Positions 16,224-25,214 of a DNA stretch of 64,000 nucleotides are shown here, one piece after another. Below the pieces are notes generated by a model. It was not told where the DNA came from, did not search any database, and saw only the letters and a list, made by a program, of their open reading frames with translations. The stretch covers positions 1 to 64,000 of the forward strand of contig NZ_LFMW01000009.1 of the NCBI RefSeq assembly GCF_001050345.1. Direction: 5' to 3'. Positions within the stretch are counted from its first letter, which is position 1, and each line of letters starts with the position of its first letter. This DNA comes from Pseudomonas fildesensis. Lineage in GTDB: Bacteria; Pseudomonadota; Gammaproteobacteria; Pseudomonadales; Pseudomonadaceae. A program made the translations under genes and the position numbers.

Positions 16224-16382
16224 TCAGTGCCCGCCGCCTACATGGAGAATCGCGCCGGTGACAAACCCGGCGCTCTCCAGGTAGACGAGCGCCTGGGCAA
16301 TGCGATGTAACAAATTTTCAGGGTGATTCCCGCCTCCCCTCTGCAACATTTTCGCAGCGATATGGGCGATGCTCGCCGGCAT
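16224..16382 (-). pseudogene. C-terminal remnant of a short-chain dehydrogenase/reductase
   Basis: A 52-codon frame on the minus strand ends with IAQALVYLESAGFVTGAILH and then VGGGH. The GFVTG and V-GG-H pattern is the usual C-terminus of SDR enzymes. Nothing of the Rossmann motif or YxxxK active site remains; the frame begins next to a terminator. It is a leftover of a deleted gene. Confidence 0.6.
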
Positions 16383-16412
16383 AAAAAAACCCCGAACCAG
16401 TCGGGGGTTTTT
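16383..16412. terminator. Bidirectional terminator between the M48 cluster and the porin
   Basis: An A-rich run and CCCCGA pair with TCGGGG and a T-rich run, giving T tracts on both strands. It can end both convergent units. Confidence 0.8.
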
Positions 16413-16444
16413 ATCGCCTTGAATCAGGCGCGACGTGCGATCAA

Positions 16445-17737
16445 TTAGAAAACGTTGATCGGGTAGTCGGCGAACAGACGGATTTCGTTACCGCCTACGT
16501 TGTAGTTGCTGGCGTTGTTGGAAACACGCAACCACGAAGCACGCGCACGCAGGCTCAGGTCTTTCGCTGGGCCGGCTTGTACGACGTACTTGAACTGGTT
16601 CCAGATTTCACGCTCGGTGCCATCGCCACGGCCGCTGCCGTCGTCAATGTTGGTACCGCGCACGTAAGCAACGTTGTAGGTCAGGCCAGGCACGCCAAAG
16701 GTAGCGAAGTCGATACCGTAGGAGGCTTGCCACGAACGCTCGTCCTTGCCGTTGAAGTCGGACCAGTAGGAGTTGGCCAGCAGGATGGTGTTGCCGCCGT
16801 CGCCGATACCGGTATCGCGGGTATTGTCGCGGTAGCCGCCATACAGGTAACCGGTGTCGCCGGTGCTGCGCTGGTGGGCCAACGTGAAGCTGTGCGCGCC
16901 GACAGCCCAAGTGGCGCCCAGGCTCCAGATTTTGTTGTCGCGCGCGTCAGCGTCGCCACGTTGCTCGGCGAAGCTCTTGTCCAGCTTGGTTTTGTAGCCG
17001 TTGAAATCAAACGTCAGCGACTGCTTCTCTGGCAGGGCCAGCACGTAGTTGACGTTGACGTATTGCTTCTTCAGCACGTCTTCCATATCGGAAGCGTACA
17101 GCGCAGCCGACAGGCTTTCGGTGAACTTGTAGCTGCCGCCCAAGTAGCTGATGTTCTTCAGGTTGCCGCTGTCGGTACCTTCGGCGCCTTTTTGGGCTTC
17201 CTTGGTAAAGCGACCAGCGTCCAGTTGCAGGCCTTCGATCTCTTTGGAAACGATCGAGGTACCGGTATAGGTTTCGGACAGCAGACGGGAGTTGTCGTAC
17301 TGCAGAACGGGTACGGCTGGCATCTGGTCACCGTACTTGAGGACGGTGTTGGAGATGCGTGCCTTGACGGCTGCGCCGCCCTTGGCCAGGTCGTCGGCTG
17401 CTGCGCCGCTATCACCTTGCTTGAAGAAGTTGATACCGCCCGCGCCGCTGCGACCTTTACCGCCGTCCAGACGGATGGCGTACTGGCCAATCACGTCCAC
17501 ACCCACACCCACGGTGCCTTGGGTGAAACCGGAATCGAACTTGCCGATGAAGCCTTGGCCCCATTCGGCTTTGTCTTGCTTGCCGTTTTTGTAGTCACGG
17601 CTGATATAGGCATTACGTGCTGCGATGTTCAGGTGGCTGTCTTCTACGAAACCCTTGGATTGCTCCTGGTCGTTTGCCATTGCTGCCGACGCGCTCAAAA
17701 TCCCCAGAGCGATCAGACTCATCCGTTGCTTCAACAT
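16445..17737 (-). CDS. OprD-family outer-membrane porin
   Basis: This 430-residue porin has a Sec signal (MSLIALGILSASAAMA, cleavage before ND). The mature N-terminus GFVEDSHLNIAARNAYISRD is the usual start of the OprD family barrel. Alternating amphipathic strands with GYRDNTRDTG-like loops run to a C-terminal phenylalanine (DYPINVF) as the BAM recognition signal. AAGGAAT precedes the ATG. It is a single gene with a long leader that contains an intrinsic terminator (see 17824-17864). The substrate, an amino acid, dicarboxylate or similar solute, cannot be told from sequence; it looks closer to the OprE/OpdP side than to OprD itself, which is an impression only. Confidence 0.9.
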   Translation of the reverse strand: MLKQRMSLIALGILSASAAMANDQEQSKGFVEDSHLNIAARNAYISRDYKNGKQDKAEWGQGFIGKFDSGFTQGTVGVGVDVIGQYAIRLDGGKGRSGAGGINFFKQGDSGAAADDLAKGGAAVKARISNTVLKYGDQMPAVPVLQYDNSRLLSETYTGTSIVSKEIEGLQLDAGRFTKEAQKGAEGTDSGNLKNISYLGGSYKFTESLSAALYASDMEDVLKKQYVNVNYVLALPEKQSLTFDFNGYKTKLDKSFAEQRGDADARDNKIWSLGATWAVGAHSFTLAHQRSTGDTGYLYGGYRDNTRDTGIGDGGNTILLANSYWSDFNGKDERSWQASYGIDFATFGVPGLTYNVAYVRGTNIDDGSGRGDGTEREIWNQFKYVVQAGPAKDLSLRARASWLRVSNNASNYNVGGNEIRLFADYPINVF

Positions 17738-17823
17738 TTCTTATATTCCTTATTACTGGTTGAGTACGCGCTGTGACACCAGGCTCCGTGTTGCTTTCTG
17801 GTATCGACTTTTTCCGGAAAAAA

Positions 17824-17864
17824 GAAGGCCCGCGGACGACTGAACATGCCGCGGGCCTTTTTTT
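17824..17864 (-). terminator. Intrinsic terminator inside the porin leader (attenuator or sRNA end)
   Basis: A perfect 9-bp G+C stem, GGCCCGCGG (17827-17835) with CCGCGGGCC (17849-17857), has T-rich tails on both strands. On the minus strand it sits between a strong promoter and the porin start. No annotated gene ends here. Confidence 0.75.
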
Positions 17865-17905
17865 ATTGGATGAGTCATGGCGGTTAGCCACAGGCGTTGG
17901 GCGCA

Positions 17906-17935
17906 ATCCTAGTCGCGCATTGAACTAAGTGTCAA
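17906..17935 (-). promoter_or_regulatory. Sigma-70 promoter reading toward the porin
   Basis: On the minus strand a perfect TTGACA (17935-17930) and TAGGAT (17911-17906) are 18 bp apart. Transcription would begin near 17899, giving a leader of about 160 nt to the porin ATG or an RNA of about 80 nt if it stops at the terminator. Confidence 0.65.
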
Positions 17936-18082
17936 TTTCGTGAATCGTCTGTATTTAGGCGAAAAAATTCTAAGCAAAGGCCTACAGCGCTTCTGCGAAC
18001 GTCTGAAAACCTCTCCAATCCGTCAAAAAAACACATCAAGTAACAAATTTTTCAGTGTCACGTTTGGTAATAGATAACGTGC

Positions 18083-18101
18083 GCAAATGTAAAGCATTAC
18101 C
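18083..18101. promoter_or_regulatory. Candidate Fur box upstream of the siderophore receptor
   Basis: GCAAATGTAAAGCATTACC matches 13 of 19 positions of the classical Fur consensus. It lies 45 bp upstream of the receptor ATG, the expected place for iron-responsive repression. Confidence 0.55.
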
Positions 18102-18145
18102 ATTGGCGCGTTTTCTCCTCCCATACAATCTGGATACATTCCACC

Positions 18146-20233
18146 ATGCCTGCCTCTCGACTGACGCCCATCACCCTTGGGCTCTCTGTTCTGCTGTCTG
18201 CCGGTTTTGCCTGTGCGGCCACAACCTTGCCCGCAACCTCGATCAGCGCCGAAGCTGACGAAGACGACCCGCGCGTCAAGGAGACCAACACGGCCACACG
18301 TACCGCAACACCGGTGCGTTATGTGCCCCAGGCCATCGATTCGGTGAAGACCGAAAGCCTGCGCTCCTACGGCACCAATGACCTGGGCCAGGCCTTGAGT
18401 GGCATTCCCAACGTCAGCAGTGGCGCCGACACGCGCTTCGACAGCCTGCGTATTCGCGGTTTCGACGCGAGTAACGACTTCTACCTGGACGGCATTCGCG
18501 ACGACAGCCAATACGTGCGCGACCTGCATAACATCGAGCGCATCGAAGTGCTCAAAGGTCCGGCAGCAGTGCTTTACGGGCGAGGCGGTCAGGGAGGGAT
18601 CGTCAACCGCGTGAGCAAACTGCCAACGGCCGGGCGTAAGTCGAGCATCGAGGCGCAAGGCGGCAGCAACGATTTGCGCAGTTTGTATGCCGACTTAAGC
18701 ACCGACCCCACCGACGACATCAGCCTGCGCCTGAACATGGGCAACCAGGACAACAACAGTTTCCGCGACGGCGTCAGCGGCAATCGCCAGCTCTTTGCAC
18801 CGTCGATGAGCTGGCAGCTCACGCCTGAACTCAACTGGCTGGTGCAATACGAATACAGCCGCTACAACCGCACACCGGACCGTGGCATCCCCGGAGTCAA
18901 CGGCCGCCCGGCCGATGTGAGCCGCAGCACCACCTACTTTGACAGCGGCGACTACATCGACGACAAGTCCCAGTCGCTGCGTTCCAAACTCGCCTATGAA
19001 CTCAACGACAACTGGCAACTGCGCCACACCCTCGGTGTGTTCAAGCTCGACAGTGACTTCGACAACACCTACCAGACCGGCTACAGCGCCGCGACCAACA
19101 GCGTCACGCGCCAGCACTGGCAGCAGGACCTGACCACCCGCAATGTGTTCAACAACGTTGAACTGGAAGGCGGTTTCAGTACCTTCGGCCTGGAACACCG
19201 CGTGCTCACTGGCCTGGAATTGGGTAGCCAACGCCGCGATCCGAAGCTGTACACCGCCACCGCCGTAACCCGTGGCGGCCAGGATGTGCCGAGCCTGAAC
19301 CTCAACCAACCCAATCGCCACCTGAGCCACACCGGACGCATGAGTGTGTCGAGTGACAACCACACCGAAGTCGAAAGTCGCGCGTTGTACGTGCAGGACC
19401 AACTGCGCCTGAACGATCAGTGGCAACTATTGGGCGGCCTGCGGTACGACCGCTTCGAAGTGGACACCACCAACAAAGTGCTCAATACCCAACAAGATGT
19501 CGAAAGCCACAGCACCAGCCCGCGCGTCGGCCTGGTATGGACGCCGCTGGAGGATCACTCGTTTTACGCATCGTGGAGCAAGACCTTCTCCCCGGCGGGC
19601 GGTGGCTTGATCGGCATCACGCCAAATGCCGCCGGCAGCGTCAACGAGCTCAGCCCCGAGCTGACCAAACAGAAAGAAATCGGCGTAAAAAGCGACTGGC
19701 TCGACGACCGCCTGAGCACCACGCTGGCCGTGTACGAACTGGAACTCTACAACCGCCGCACCAACGACCCACTGGACCGCACCATTACTCTGCTCACGGG
19801 TATGCAGCGCTCACGCGGCGTGGAACTGACGGCCACCGGCAAGATCGTTGGCAACTGGTACGTGCGCGGTGGCATCGGCCTGCAGGATGCCAAGGTCGAG
19901 AAGGACAACAACGGCTTTGAAGGCAAGCGCGTCAGCGACGTGGCCAAGCGCAACGGCAGCCTGTTCATCACCTGGAAACCGGAGATGGGCTGGTACGCAG
20001 AAACCGGTTTAACGCTGGTGGGCGACCGTTATGCCGACAGCCTCAACACCGTGGTGCTGCCGGGTTATGGCCGCTGGGATGCGCTGGCCGGCTTCCGCCA
20101 GAAGGAATGGGACGTGCGGGCGGCGCTGAACAACATCGCTGACAAGACCTACTACGCCTCGGCAACCAGTGTGGCGCAGATCCAGCCGGGCGAGCCGCGT
20201 AGCCTGGTCGTAACAGGAACCTACAGTTTCTAA
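18146..20233 (+). CDS. TonB-dependent siderophore receptor
   Basis: This 695-residue outer-membrane receptor has a signal peptide (about residues 1-24, ending FACAA). A plug domain follows: a TonB-box-like TLPATSISAE stretch, then SLRIRGFDASNDFYLDGI and IERIEVLKGPAAVLYGRGG, which are plug hallmarks. A 22-strand barrel ends in an aromatic residue (VVTGTYSF). The siderophore-receptor branch (FhuA/Fiu-like) is indicated by LDGIRDDSQYVRDL. No FpvA-type signalling extension and no sigma/anti-sigma genes are present, so control is probably by Fur alone. A catecholate or hydroxamate substrate cannot be decided. Confidence 0.9.
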   Translation: MPASRLTPITLGLSVLLSAGFACAATTLPATSISAEADEDDPRVKETNTATRTATPVRYVPQAIDSVKTESLRSYGTNDLGQALSGIPNVSSGADTRFDSLRIRGFDASNDFYLDGIRDDSQYVRDLHNIERIEVLKGPAAVLYGRGGQGGIVNRVSKLPTAGRKSSIEAQGGSNDLRSLYADLSTDPTDDISLRLNMGNQDNNSFRDGVSGNRQLFAPSMSWQLTPELNWLVQYEYSRYNRTPDRGIPGVNGRPADVSRSTTYFDSGDYIDDKSQSLRSKLAYELNDNWQLRHTLGVFKLDSDFDNTYQTGYSAATNSVTRQHWQQDLTTRNVFNNVELEGGFSTFGLEHRVLTGLELGSQRRDPKLYTATAVTRGGQDVPSLNLNQPNRHLSHTGRMSVSSDNHTEVESRALYVQDQLRLNDQWQLLGGLRYDRFEVDTTNKVLNTQQDVESHSTSPRVGLVWTPLEDHSFYASWSKTFSPAGGGLIGITPNAAGSVNELSPELTKQKEIGVKSDWLDDRLSTTLAVYELELYNRRTNDPLDRTITLLTGMQRSRGVELTATGKIVGNWYVRGGIGLQDAKVEKDNNGFEGKRVSDVAKRNGSLFITWKPEMGWYAETGLTLVGDRYADSLNTVVLPGYGRWDALAGFRQKEWDVRAALNNIADKTYYASATSVAQIQPGEPRSLVVTGTYSF

Positions 20234-20266
20234 AACCATAAGCGGAACTTTCAACAAGGCAACCTC

Positions 20267-20403
20267 CTGTGGCGAGCGGGCTTGTCCCGCGTTGGGCTGC
20301 GAAGCGGCCCTGAAACCAGGCGCAGAGGAGTGCCCGATACACCGCATTCGTCTTCATCAGGGGCGCTTCGCAGCCCAACGCGGGACAAGCCCGCTCGCCA
20401 CAG
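20267..20403. repeat. REP palindrome pair (GTGGCGAGCGGGCTTG type)
   Basis: Two long inverted arms, about 50 bp each with few mismatches (left from 20267, right ending 20403), surround a unique spacer. The same family recurs at 50925-51062. The pair follows the receptor gene, and a hairpin of this size can also stabilise its 3' end. The next 70 bp to the small ORF hold no gene. Confidence 0.85.
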
Positions 20404-20474
20404 AGGTCCCAGTTTGCTGCGCGACAGCGCGGCGTCGAAGACGGGGTGGGACCTCCCTCGCCACAAGTAGGCTT

Positions 20475-20690
20475 TCAGTTGTTCATCAACTCACACAACA
20501 CCTGCACTTCATCCTCACTGAACAAGCCCACCGGGTAACGTTCACTCATCACGCTGCGCAAGTCAGGCTGTTGCCTCAGCTGTCGCGAGCCGTTTGCCTT
20601 CAACCAGTGCGCCAGCGCATGAATCGCGTCACCGTTGACCCGCATCGGGTGGAACGGGCGGGTGTACATCAGGTTGATATCGGCATTCAT
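20475..20690 (-). CDS. Small conserved-looking protein of unknown function
   Basis: This 71-residue frame uses an ATG at 20690 preceded by AGGAGAGA at good spacing; a longer TTG-initiated frame exists but lacks such a site. The product is soluble, with helical stretches (GDAIHALAHWLKANGSRQL) and an acidic C-terminus (FSEDEVQVLCELMNN). No signal or membrane segment is seen. I do not recognise the family. It stands alone between the REP pair and the agmatine deiminase terminator. The good ribosome site is the main reason to call it real. Confidence 0.55.
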   Translation of the reverse strand: MNADINLMYTRPFHPMRVNGDAIHALAHWLKANGSRQLRQQPDLRSVMSERYPVGLFSEDEVQVLCELMNN

Positions 20691-20829
20691 TTCAGCGCTC
20701 TCTCCTACTGCGTGAGCGGCTAACTTACTCAAGGTTTATGACAGAACTGCGCAGTCATGCCCCTGAGTCACTGTGACAACACCGATACAAGAGCTATGCC
20801 AATGTCCCGTATTTATAGGCATTCGAACA

Positions 20830-20864
20830 CAAAAAAGCCCGCAACCTTGGCGGGCTGCGGGCTT
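20830..20864 (-). terminator. Rho-independent terminator of aguA
   Basis: On the minus strand AAGCCCGCA pairs with TGCGGGCTT and runs into a T tract. It lies 60 bp after the aguA stop. Confidence 0.8.
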
Positions 20865-20924
20865 GCTGCGGACGCTAAAAAAGATTTGCGCCCGAGTGCC
20901 TTCGAGGCGCTGTTACATCTGCAC

Positions 20925-22031
20925 TCAGTTTTTCTGCGGCGCCGGCTGCTGTTGGGTCAGGCAGTGGATATTGCCCCCCCCCAGTAACAGTTCGCGGCCC
21001 GGCACCATCACCACTTCGTGCTGCGGGAACAGGTTCTGCAGGATTTCCCTGGCCTGGCTGTCCAGCGGGTCGTCGAAGCTTGGCGCGATGATGCCGCCGT
21101 TGACGATCAGGAAGTTGACGTAGGAAGCCGCCAAGCGCACGGTCGGATTACGTTCCTGGGAGCCGTCCACCGGGTCCACGCCTGCGCACTCTTCCTCGGT
21201 GGCATACAACGGCCCAGGAATCGGCATTTTATGCACAGTGAACGAGCGGCCCTGGGCATCGGTGCTGCTTTGCAGCACGTCCATGGCGGCGTGGCAGCGT
21301 GCATAGTTCGGGTCTTGCGGGTCGTCTGTCCAGGCCAGCAATACTTCGCCAGGGCGCACGTAGCAGCAGAAGTTATCCACATGGCCGTCGGTTTCGTCGT
21401 TGAACAGGCCGTCCGGCAACCAGATGATCTTATCCACAGCCAGGTTCGCGCTGAGCACCGCTTCGATGGCCGCGCGGTCGAGGTGCGGGTTGCGATTGCG
21501 GTTGAGCAGGCATTCTTCGGTGGTGATCAGGGTGCCTTCGCCGTCGACGTGAATCGAACCGCCCTCCAGCACGAACCCTTCGGTGCGGTAACGCGGCGCG
21601 CGCTCGATCTCAAGGATCTTGCCGCCCACCTGCGAGTCACGGTTCCACGGTGCGTACAGGCCACCGTCAAAACCGCCCCAGGCATTAAAATCCCAGTTCA
21701 CGCCGCGCACTTCGCCGCTGTCATTGATCACGAAGGTCGGGCCAGTATCGCGCACCCAGGCGTCATCGCTGGACATTTCCACCAAGCGAATATTCGGCAC
21801 ATCCAAACGGGCACGCGCATTCTCGTACTGGCCGGCGGAAACCGCGACCGTCACCGGCTCAAATCGCGCGATGGCCTTGGCCACGGCCACGTGAGCCGCC
21901 TGCGCCGGCTTGCCGCCCAGTCGCCAATTATCGGGACGCTCGGGCCAGATCATCCAGGTTTGGGTCTGTGGCGCCCATTCGGCGGGCATATGGAAGCCAT
22001 CGGCGCGAGGTGTGCTGTGCAGGGTGGTCAT
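20925..22031 (-). CDS. aguA: Agmatine deiminase
   Basis: This 368-residue cytoplasmic enzyme hydrolyses agmatine to N-carbamoylputrescine and ammonia, a step from arginine to putrescine. It shows the peptidyl-arginine-deiminase fold motifs: [11 protein letters not shown] near the start, [34 protein letters not shown], and the catalytic cysteine in [13 protein letters not shown] near residue 357. The length matches AguA. It lies 121 bp downstream of the aminotransferase fusion on the same strand, so the two may serve linked amine catabolism. No aguB (N-carbamoylputrescine amidase) is adjacent. Confidence 0.95.
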   Translation of the reverse strand: MTTLHSTPRADGFHMPAEWAPQTQTWMIWPERPDNWRLGGKPAQAAHVAVAKAIARFEPVTVAVSAGQYENARARLDVPNIRLVEMSSDDAWVRDTGPTFVINDSGEVRGVNWDFNAWGGFDGGLYAPWNRDSQVGGKILEIERAPRYRTEGFVLEGGSIHVDGEGTLITTEECLLNRNRNPHLDRAAIEAVLSANLAVDKIIWLPDGLFNDETDGHVDNFCCYVRPGEVLLAWTDDPQDPNYARCHAAMDVLQSSTDAQGRSFTVHKMPIPGPLYATEEECAGVDPVDGSQERNPTVRLAASYVNFLIVNGGIIAPSFDDPLDSQAREILQNLFPQHEVVMVPGRELLLGGGNIHCLTQQQPAPQKN

Positions 22032-22152
22032 GGCGATCAGGACTCCGAATGGGGTGAAGGCCGACTTTATAGCGGATAAAAATCGGCTTTAAAAGCGCTT
22101 AACGAGCTTAGGCGATAAATATGACAATAGTTAACCGATAACAATCGATTAT

Positions 22153-25062
22153 TCACAGCTGCTCATCCAGCACCTTCGACAGCATGTCGACAAAAAAGTC
22201 CACGCTGCGTTTGGAAGTGACCATCGGCGGTTTGATCTTCAGGATGTTCAGATAATCGCCTGTCGGCTGCATGAAAATCCCCAACTCCCGCAGGCGATCA
22301 CACAACCGTGCGGTCTCTTCGGTGGCGGGCTCCAGGGTTTGCCGGTCGCGCACCAACTCCAGGCCCAGGTAGAAACCGGAACCGTGCACAGCGCCGACCA
22401 ACGGATGGCGGTCGATCAATTCTTCCAGTCGCGCCTTGAAATGCCCGCCCACCACTTGGGCGTTTTCCCACAGATTTTCTTCTTCCATCACGTCCAGCAC
22501 CGCCATGCCGATTCGGCAACTGACGGGGCTGCCCCCTGAAGACGAGAAGAAATAGCCCTCGGCCTCCAGCGCCTCGGCAATCTCCCGGCGGGTGATCACC
22601 GCGCCCAAGGGCTGGCCGTTGCCCATGCCCTTGGCCATGGTAATGATGTCCGGCACTACCCCCTGCTCTTCAAAGCCCCAGAAGAAATGCCCCATGCGGC
22701 CGTAGCCCACCTGCACTTCATCGGCGATGCACACACCTCCCTGGGCGCGCACCAACGCATACACCTGCTGCAAATAGCCCGGCGGCAGGGAGATGCCGCC
22801 GGCATTTCCATACACCGGTTCACAAATGAAGCCAGCCAGTTGGCGCTGGTTCGCGGCGATTTTTGCCAGGTTGTGCTCCACACTTCGTACGTAATCCGGC
22901 GCACTGTCCTGCCCGCGGAACTCGCCGCGATAGGTATTCGGTGCGGTCACCGGGTGCACCCAATCCGGGCGGCTGCTCAACGCCTGGGGGTTGTCGGCGA
23001 TCGAGGTGGATACCGCATCCGCCGCAACCGACCAGCCGTGGTAAGCCTCCAGCACACTGAGCATGTCCTTGCCGCCGCTGTAGGCCCAGGCCAGGCGAAT
23101 GGCCAGGTCATTGGCCTCGGTGCCGCTGTTGACCAGGAATACCCGGTCCATGGCGTCAGGCGCCAGCGCCAGCAGGCGTTCGGAAAACTCGGCAATCGCC
23201 GCGTAGTGGAAGCGCGAGTTGGTATTGAGCAACGACCACTGCCGCGCCGCCACCGCCGCCATGCGTGGGTGGCCGTGGCCCAGCACGGCGACGTTGTTGA
23301 GCATGTCGAGGTAGGAACGGCCCTGCATGTCTATCAAGTGGTTGCGCCAGCCTCGCTCGATACGCGGCGGGTCGACGTAATAGTGCTTCTGTGAGCGCGC
23401 GAAACTGGCGTCGCGCCGGGCCAGCAAGGCTTCGGGGTCGAGTTCCGGCTCTGCATCGCAGGCAAGGCCGAGCAGCGCGGCGGGTGATGGGCACAGCGCT
23501 TGCCAGGCCGGTGCTCGGGAGGGGGTGCAGAACAGCGGAGGCTCCAGATCAGCTCGGCACAATTGCACGGTCAAGGGAGCATGGACTTCGCCGAGTATTT
23601 GCCCTTTCACCAGTTCCGAGTCCGCCTTCAATGAAGTTTTTACGCCCCATAAACGCACGCTCAAATCTGCGTCATGCAAGCTCAACAGACCATCGACACC
23701 TTGGCGCAAAACCCCGGCAAACGGCGCCTCCAACAGCGTGCCATGGGGCAAGTGCAACTCGACATGCAGCGGGAACGTCGCAGGTTCCGAGGCACTGTCA
23801 GGGCAGGTGCGCGACAGCCGATACTGCCCATACCGACTGGCGGCCAACCCATGCACTGCCGCCGCCTCATCCAGCAACCGGCGATCAATGCCGGGCAGCT
23901 CCCAATTACCTGCCTCGAAATGCGGGCTGAGTACGCCCAGGTCGATCAGCGCGAACTCACGCCCCACCAGTCCCGGCAATAAGGGCGCGAAGTCCTGGCT
24001 GGCGACCGGCGGCAGTGCCTCGCCGACACTGCCCAGAATCGCCGCCTCCATCAATTCAAACGGCACCGACGTCGCCACATGGAAGATTTCCCACTCATGC
24101 TCGGCATTTTTCAGCAGGTAGCTGTTATCCGGGTCCAGGCGTTGCTGCTGTTCGCTGCTCAGCACCAGCACGGCGGCACGGGCGACGATCAGTGGCCACA
24201 GCGCCTGTAATTCCTCGCGCTGCAAGGGGTTGATGGCATGGCACGCGTGGATCGCCGGCAAGATGGCAAAGGGGTCACCTTCGGCGTGGTGCAACAGCGC
24301 GGCGCAGGTCACCGAAAGGTCGGCAATACGCCAGGTGTGTACCAGATCGCCGAAATCAATCACCCCCTGAATCTGCCAATGCCGCTGTGCATCGCGCTGC
24401 CACACCACGTTGTCATCGGTGATGTCCATGTGCACCGCTTGGCACGGCAGGCGGTCGACCAGGGGGCGAATGCGCGTCGATACCTGCTCGGCCACGTGTT
24501 CCAGTGCGGCGCGGTGGGGCAGGTTTTCCAGGGTCGCCAGCAAGTGCGTGATCAGTTCCTGAGCGTGACGAGGGTCCCATTGCAGGGTGCGATCAAGGCC
24601 CGGATGCACGAAATCGGCCAGCGCCAGGCTCATCCGCCCGCACAGCTCACCAAAGCCTGCGATCACTTCGCGGCCCAAGTGAGGCAGGTGCGTTAAAGGT
24701 TGGCCGTCGATGTAGTCCAGCAGCCGCAGGTGCAGGGTTTGCCCATCCACCGCTACGGTTAGCAGCTCTTCGCCGGTGAGCGCCTTGATGACCCTGGGCA
24801 CACGCACCTGCGCACGGGTCTGCAGTCTATTGAGCGCGGCGTGCTGCGCCTGCAACTCAACGGCGGCGTAGTCGCCCCGGCAGATTTTCAGAACAAAGCG
24901 GCCACGGTCACTGTCGATCCTGTAGTTGAGGTCTTGCTGGCTGCCCAGTGACTGCAACCTGCCAGTGAGGCCGTAGTGCTGCTCAAGGAGCTGTGCTGCC
25001 TGTTCAGGGCCCACTTGCGGGCACGGCAGGCTGGCGCGATGGATCAACGTGGCGAGCAACAT
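22153..25062 (-). CDS. Three-part fusion: APH-type kinase, M23/lipoyl-like domain, class-III aminotransferase
   Basis: This 969-residue protein has three regions. Residues of about 10-330 form a choline/aminoglycoside-kinase-like domain with the catalytic HMDITDDN (H-x-D-x4-N) near residue 215. Residues of about 440-540 resemble a peptidase-M23/biotinyl-lipoyl beta fold (APFAGVLRQGVDGLLSL). Residues of about 560-969 are a class-III PLP aminotransferase with the pyridoxal lysine in IITMAKGMGNG near 810 and VNSGTEANDLAIRLAW. The C-terminal part resembles the ethanolamine-phosphate phospholyase/AGXT2-like group. A kinase that phosphorylates an amino alcohol followed by a PLP lyase would make chemical sense. 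With aguA downstream a polyamine-related substrate is also possible. The substrate is not known to me. Confidence 0.85.
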   Translation of the reverse strand: MLLATLIHRASLPCPQVGPEQAAQLLEQHYGLTGRLQSLGSQQDLNYRIDSDRGRFVLKICRGDYAAVELQAQHAALNRLQTRAQVRVPRVIKALTGEELLTVAVDGQTLHLRLLDYIDGQPLTHLPHLGREVIAGFGELCGRMSLALADFVHPGLDRTLQWDPRHAQELITHLLATLENLPHRAALEHVAEQVSTRIRPLVDRLPCQAVHMDITDDNVVWQRDAQRHWQIQGVIDFGDLVHTWRIADLSVTCAALLHHAEGDPFAILPAIHACHAINPLQREELQALWPLIVARAAVLVLSSEQQQRLDPDNSYLLKNAEHEWEIFHVATSVPFELMEAAILGSVGEALPPVASQDFAPLLPGLVGREFALIDLGVLSPHFEAGNWELPGIDRRLLDEAAAVHGLAASRYGQYRLSRTCPDSASEPATFPLHVELHLPHGTLLEAPFAGVLRQGVDGLLSLHDADLSVRLWGVKTSLKADSELVKGQILGEVHAPLTVQLCRADLEPPLFCTPSRAPAWQALCPSPAALLGLACDAEPELDPEALLARRDASFARSQKHYYVDPPRIERGWRNHLIDMQGRSYLDMLNNVAVLGHGHPRMAAVAARQWSLLNTNSRFHYAAIAEFSERLLALAPDAMDRVFLVNSGTEANDLAIRLAWAYSGGKDMLSVLEAYHGWSVAADAVSTSIADNPQALSSRPDWVHPVTAPNTYRGEFRGQDSAPDYVRSVEHNLAKIAANQRQLAGFICEPVYGNAGGISLPPGYLQQVYALVRAQGGVCIADEVQVGYGRMGHFFWGFEEQGVVPDIITMAKGMGNGQPLGAVITRREIAEALEAEGYFFSSSGGSPVSCRIGMAVLDVMEEENLWENAQVVGGHFKARLEELIDRHPLVGAVHGSGFYLGLELVRDRQTLEPATEETARLCDRLRELGIFMQPTGDYLNILKIKPPMVTSKRSVDFFVDMLSKVLDEQL

Positions 25063-25214
25063 GGGACGACCTCTGTTTTTATCAGGTGCTTATATCGCCA
25101 TTGTTGAGGGGGGTTAGGCAACCCCCAACGCATACCGCGCTTGCGCCACCCTGCTCCACAACTCAAGCTATGCTTCATTCGCTTGATGTCCGTCTAAGTT
25201 AAAGGCCCTCCGAC

